DNA of 64,000 bases from Streptomyces sp. R21. Its GTDB lineage: Bacteria > Actinomycetota > Actinomycetes > Streptomycetales > Streptomycetaceae. A program made the position numbers and the translations under genes. The notes beneath the pieces are model-generated. The model did not search any database, had not been told where the DNA came from, and worked only from the letters and a program-made list of their open reading frames with translations. Below, piece after piece: positions 60,620 to 64,000 of the stretch. The stretch spans positions 3,038,001 to 3,102,000 of the forward strand of contig NZ_CP163435.1 of assembly GCF_041051975.1 (NCBI RefSeq), in the 5' to 3' direction. The first letter of the stretch is position 1. The number at the start of each line of letters is the position of its first letter.

Positions 60620-60926
60620 GGAAGTGGTGTCTCCTGGTCTTGACGTGGTTGGGCACGGCAGATTGCCGCGTGGGGTTGCGGTACCCGAGTGCCCGATGGA
60701 CGCGTCAGCCGGAGGAGAGAGGGGTCCTGTGCGGCTGTCGAGTACAGCTAGCCATTGTGCCACATCCTGGCGGGGCGGCTTGCCCGGGGCAGCCTGCAGC
60801 GACGCACGGCCGGAAAGCGTCCGGCGCCGGGCCCGGCCGACGCCGACCGCGTGAAGCGGCATCCACGAGATGCCGTTGCCGAACGCGGCCGGACGACTGC
60901 CCGGTACGGCGCCTGAGGTGTGCCGC
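60620..60926. other. Intergenic region upstream of rpsP
   Basis: The 307 bases before rpsP hold no gene. A weak stem, CGGCAT/ATGCCG (60857-60875), could end the upstream transcript. A CACAAT near 60750 on the minus strand is a possible -10 for rpsP without a matching -35. Much of the remainder is uniformly GC-rich. Confidence 0.4.
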
Positions 60927-61523
60927 TCAACCGGCCGCCGCGCCGACCACCTCGGGGATCCTGAAGGGCTTCCCGCACCCCCCGCACATGATGGGGGCCT
61001 GAGCCAGGACGGACGGGACGACCCGTACGTTGCGGCCGCAGTCGCAGACCGCCTTGACGCGGACGCCCCCTCCGGAGGAGCCGTGCCGCGCGGCCGGGCC
61101 GCGGAAACTGCGGGCGGTGTCCGCGGCCGTCGCGGCGGAGTGCGCCTTGAGGGCGCGCTGCAGCCGCTCGATCGTCGGACGGTAGAGCCGCTTCGCCTCG
61201 GGGTTGAGCGTGACCAGCGAGAAGCCGCTGCTGGGATGCGGCTCCTCGGGGTGGTCCAGGCCCAACTCCTCGGCGATCGCGAGGAATCTGCGGTTGTGGT
61301 ACCGGCCGGCGCGCGAGGTGTCGCGGACTCCGCGGGCGGCGGCGATGCCGTGGACTGCCTCATGAAGCAGTCGTTCGAAGGAGAGTTCGTGCCCGCAGGC
61401 GGACGACGACTCTCCGATCAGGGACTCTGGCGCGGCAAGATCGGGCAGCTCGGGGTGGTGCCGCTGAATGTCGGCCCACGCCCCTGCCAGCTCTGCGGCG
61501 AGAACAGGTGGTGTCGTGCTCAC
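60927..61523 (-). CDS. Putative SprT-like zinc metallopeptidase
   Basis: The 198-residue protein contains [14 protein letters not shown] (the H-E-x-x-H zinc motif near residue 55), followed by [16 protein letters not shown]. The C-terminal part has [14 protein letters not shown] and MCGGCGKPF, a four-cysteine zinc ribbon. That combination fits SprT-type peptidases that trim DNA-bound or other proteins, but the family assignment is not certain. The GTG at 61523 is preferred; the frame is open to 61586. Upstream DNA is locally AT-rich (61575-61590). Confidence 0.7.
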   Translation of the reverse strand: MSTTPPVLAAELAGAWADIQRHHPELPDLAAPESLIGESSSACGHELSFERLLHEAVHGIAAARGVRDTSRAGRYHNRRFLAIAEELGLDHPEEPHPSSGFSLVTLNPEAKRLYRPTIERLQRALKAHSAATAADTARSFRGPAARHGSSGGGVRVKAVCDCGRNVRVVPSVLAQAPIMCGGCGKPFRIPEVVGAAAG

Positions 61524-61687
61524 GTAATGACAACGAGCCGGAGTGCCCCTGTGTTCCGATTCCGGGCCATCCCAAATAATTTGCACGTACCCGTCAGTTG
61601 CCGCTGATGCGTCCTGACGAGGGCGGGTGCGCTGATCTGCGGATAAGCCTCACAGTTCACACCTAGCCGGTACGTAGTAACCCGTAC

Positions 61688-61722
61688 GCCCCGGCGCGTA
61701 GACGATGTCCGCGCGCCGGGGC
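61688..61722 (-). terminator. Terminator hairpin after proS
   Basis: GCCCCGGCGCG (61688-61698) and CGCGCCGGGGC (61712-61722) pair perfectly over 11 bases around a 13-base loop. It lies 62 bases downstream of the proS stop and separates it from the metallopeptidase gene. Confidence 0.75.
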
Positions 61723-61783
61723 ACCTGTGGTCATCAGATGCACAAGAGGCGTTTCGGCCGGTCTCGCAACGGAGGGCGCCACC

Positions 61784-63199
61784 TCAGTAAGCGCGCGCCA
61801 CGATCGCGACGTTACCCGGTGCGTCGTCACTGTCGGGCACCGACCCGTCCTCGGCGACCAGACACCGTACGGTCACCGCGTGCGCGGCGAGTGCGGCCTC
61901 GCCCTCTTCTCCGAGGTCGGCCCACGGAATGCGCGCCCAGCCGCCGGCGGCGGCGACCTCGACGGCCTCGCCGAGGCCGGCCACGTCCGACGTACGGGAC
62001 TCGCGGCGCTCGCGCGACTGCCTCAGCAGCAGCGCCTGGTCCTCTTCGAGGAGCGTGGGGAGCAGCCCCGCCAGAGCGTCGATCGCCACCGGCTCCTTGC
62101 CGCCGGGGATGCGGCGGGCGAGCATCGCGGTGCCGTTCTCCAGATCACGGGGTCCGACCTCGATGCGTACGGGTACGCCCTTGAGTTCCCAGTCGACGAC
62201 GCGGCGTCCGAAGGGGGTGTCGGTGCGGTCGTCCACCCTGACGCGGACGCCCGCCGCCCTGAGCCGGTCGCCGATTTCGTGGACCTTGGCCAGAACCGCG
62301 TCGTCGCCCTTGATCGCGAGGACGACGGCCTGCACCTGGGCGAGGCGAGGCGGCACGCGCAGGCCGTTGTCGTCGCCGTGCATCATCACCAGGGCGCCGA
62401 TCATGCGGGTCGTCGAGCCCCAGGAGGTCTGCCAGACCAGTTCCTGCTTGCCTTCCTTCGACAGGTACCGGGTCTGGAAGGCCTTGGCGAAGTTCTGGCC
62501 CAGCTCATGACTGGTGGCCATCTGGAGGGCCTTGCCGTCGCCCATCATTCCCTCGAGCGTGAGGGTGTTGATGGCGCCCGCGAAGCGTTCCTTGACGGTC
62601 TTGCGGCCGGGGACGACGTCCATGGCGAGGACGTTCACCATGAAGTCCTCGTAGACCTTCCGGTGGATGAGCGCGGCGAAGTCGCGTGCCTCCTCGTACG
62701 TGGCGTGCGCCGTGTGCCCCTCCTGCCACAGGAACTCGCTCGTCCGCAGGAAGAGCCGGGGCCGCAGTTCCCAACGGACCACGTTCGCCCACTGGTTGAT
62801 CAGCAGCGGCAGGTCGCGGTAGCTCTGCACCCACTTCGAGAAGTACTCGTTGATGATCATCTCGGAGGTCGGGCGGACGACCGCGGGCTCCTCCAGCTCC
62901 TTGCCGCCGCCATGCGTGACGACCGCAAGCTCGGGCGCGAACCCCTCGACGTGATCGGCCTCCCTGGCCAGGTACGACTGCGGGATCAGGACCGGGAAGT
63001 AGGCGTTCTGGGTGCCCGTCTCCTTGATCCGGGCGTCCATCTCCTGCTGCATCCGCTCCCACAGGCCGTACCCGTACGGCCGGATGACCATGGAGCCGCG
63101 CACCGGGCCGTTGTCGGCCAGCTCGGCCTTGTTGACCAGGTCCTGGTACCAGCGCGGGAAATCGTCCGCCCTGGGCGTGAGAACGGGTGCCTTCGCCAT
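61784..63199 (-). CDS. proS: Prolyl-tRNA synthetase (short, archaeal-eukaryal type)
   Basis: The 471-residue class II enzyme has motif 1 near residue 45, motif 2 with VVRWELRPRLFLRTSEFLWQEGHTAHAT (near residue 145) and the motif-3 region GSTTRMIGALVMMHGDDNGLRVPP (near 260). An anticodon-binding domain follows. It lacks the editing insertion of the E. coli type and so belongs to the ProS type 3 group found in many actinobacteria. The ATG at 63199 begins MAKAPVLTPR; an ATG three codons earlier is possible. Confidence 0.93.
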   Translation of the reverse strand: MAKAPVLTPRADDFPRWYQDLVNKAELADNGPVRGSMVIRPYGYGLWERMQQEMDARIKETGTQNAYFPVLIPQSYLAREADHVEGFAPELAVVTHGGGKELEEPAVVRPTSEMIINEYFSKWVQSYRDLPLLINQWANVVRWELRPRLFLRTSEFLWQEGHTAHATYEEARDFAALIHRKVYEDFMVNVLAMDVVPGRKTVKERFAGAINTLTLEGMMGDGKALQMATSHELGQNFAKAFQTRYLSKEGKQELVWQTSWGSTTRMIGALVMMHGDDNGLRVPPRLAQVQAVVLAIKGDDAVLAKVHEIGDRLRAAGVRVRVDDRTDTPFGRRVVDWELKGVPVRIEVGPRDLENGTAMLARRIPGGKEPVAIDALAGLLPTLLEEDQALLLRQSRERRESRTSDVAGLGEAVEVAAAGGWARIPWADLGEEGEAALAAHAVTVRCLVAEDGSVPDSDDAPGNVAIVARAY

Positions 63200-63466
63200 G
63201 GCGCGCATGCTACGGGGACCGGCCCCGGGAAGGGCAATCGGTTATCCCCCGAAGGGGCGTTGAAAGATCCCCCGGAGAGGCCCGGCAAGATCCCCCGGCG
63301 GGGCGCCGGAAGGGCGCGCTCAAGCGGCGCACAAGGAGAGGCTCACAACCCCTGGACGCCACGACGAGCGCGGAGTTTCCTGGCATACGGGGGGAGTGCG
63401 AGCGCACTGCACGGGGGCGGACCAACGGGGCACACAAGCAACTCTCGGCAGATTGGGGCGCTTTCG

Positions 63467-64000
63467 ATGACACCTACGCTCGTGCGGCCGCACCGCCCTC
63501 ACGCGGAAACAGCACCCCGCGTGAATCAGTGTGCACGCGCGCGTGACTGGGCCGAGATCCAGGAGCGGATGCTGGTACCGCTCTACGAGGCCGTCTACGA
63601 GCGGCTCGAAGTGGGTGCCGGAACGCGACTGCTGGGCCTCGGCTGCGGTTCGGGGCTCGCCCTCCTGATGGCGGCGTCCCGGGGCGCCGCGGTCACCGGT
63701 GCCGACCGCGCGGCGCCCGAGCGGCTGGCCCTCGCGCGGGAGCGGCTGCTGCCGGGGGCGTGGGGCACGCGCACGCGCGGCGACACCCGGATCATCGACG
63801 GCTCCCCCGTGGACGCGGCCGACGCGGAGACGCCCGCGTACAACCTGGTGACCGCCTTCGAACCGATCGGCTGTCTGGCGGGGGACTCCGAAGGGCTCGG
63901 CGGGCTGTTGGAGTGGGTCACGCCGCTCACCGGGCGCGGCACGCCCGTGGTCCTCGCCGGATGGGGGCCGCCGGAGCGGTGCGCCACCTCCGCCGTGCTC
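63467..64000 (+). CDS. SAM-dependent methyltransferase, partial (runs off right edge)
   Basis: The frame is open from the ATG at 63467 to the window end (178 codons). After a basic start comes RDWAEIQERMLVPLYEAVYERL, then the class I methyltransferase glycine motif LLGLGCGSGLALL (near residue 64) and an acidic residue at the end of the next strand (VTGADR). The acceptor is not known. GGGG 10-13 bases upstream may serve as ribosome site. It is divergent from proS across about 270 bases without another gene. Confidence 0.8.
   Translation, partial: MTPTLVRPHRPHAETAPRVNQCARARDWAEIQERMLVPLYEAVYERLEVGAGTRLLGLGCGSGLALLMAASRGAAVTGADRAAPERLALARERLLPGAWGTRTRGDTRIIDGSPVDAADAETPAYNLVTAFEPIGCLAGDSEGLGGLLEWVTPLTGRGTPVVLAGWGPPERCATSAVL

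Noticed and set aside
61861..62010. Possible frameshift near the C-terminus of proS
   Set aside because: The frame continues without interruption to a normal stop, and the C-terminal length matches short-type prolyl-tRNA synthetases.

Overview
The window is high-GC actinobacterial DNA that is almost certainly chromosomal Streptomyces. It carries whiG (the sporulation sigma factor), a four-gene sipWXYZ signal-peptidase cluster, an LAETG sortase substrate, a DasR-type box on a chitinase gene, GTG/TTG starts and densely overlapping genes. From memory, the gene order resembles the stretch of the S. coelicolor chromosome that runs from proS/rpsP through whiG, rpsB and cdsA to gabT. No rRNA gene, tRNA gene or CRISPR array was seen.

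Left part (1-32 kb). A partial membrane-protein gene runs off the left edge. It is followed by gabT, a PAP2 phosphatase and a secreted GH18 chitinase. A six-gene minus-strand operon holds an aldehyde dehydrogenase, a PotD-A-B-C polyamine ABC importer and a PuuB-like FAD oxidoreductase. A second aldehyde dehydrogenase faces an Lrp regulator and a class III aminotransferase. With gabT and an orphan PotD paralogue, these genes look like a dispersed polyamine-to-GABA-to-succinate route. Between them lie a NADAR protein, a repeat-rich DUF4190 protein, a probable aminodeoxyfutalosine deaminase, a GDPD, a membrane-tethered ECF sigma factor, a serine beta-lactamase-like hydrolase, an XRE regulator divergent from an aldo/keto reductase, an unusual ABC pair, a VOC protein and a LOG protein.

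Middle (32-42 kb). An LAETG cell-wall protein is followed by a TPP-riboswitch-controlled thiamine ABC operon whose last gene encodes a maleylpyruvate-isomerase-family protein, then rlmN. The 5' end of rlmN, including its start codon, occurs again 3 kb away as a 57-bp imperfect direct repeat. The DNA between the copies looks like a decayed integrative element. It holds the C-terminal scrap of a tyrosine recombinase, three 18-bp arm-like repeats, strong hairpins, a DUF6233 gene with a coupled 80-aa gene, a secreted DUF4232 protein and a small membrane protein.

Right part (42-64 kb). This is core chromosome, nearly all on the minus strand: a rhomboid-like gene, cdsA-frr-pyrH, tsf-rpsB, an M23 peptidase (plus strand), a TetR regulator, whiG, dprA-comM-yraN-DUF2469-NUDIX-sipZ, sipY-sipX-sipW, then rplS-trmD-rimM-khpA-rpsP, a small HEAVH putative metalloprotease, proS, and a plus-strand methyltransferase cut by the right edge.

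All calls come from reading motifs, frames and spacing by eye. No database search was run. Locus comparisons with S. coelicolor and S. lividans are from memory.
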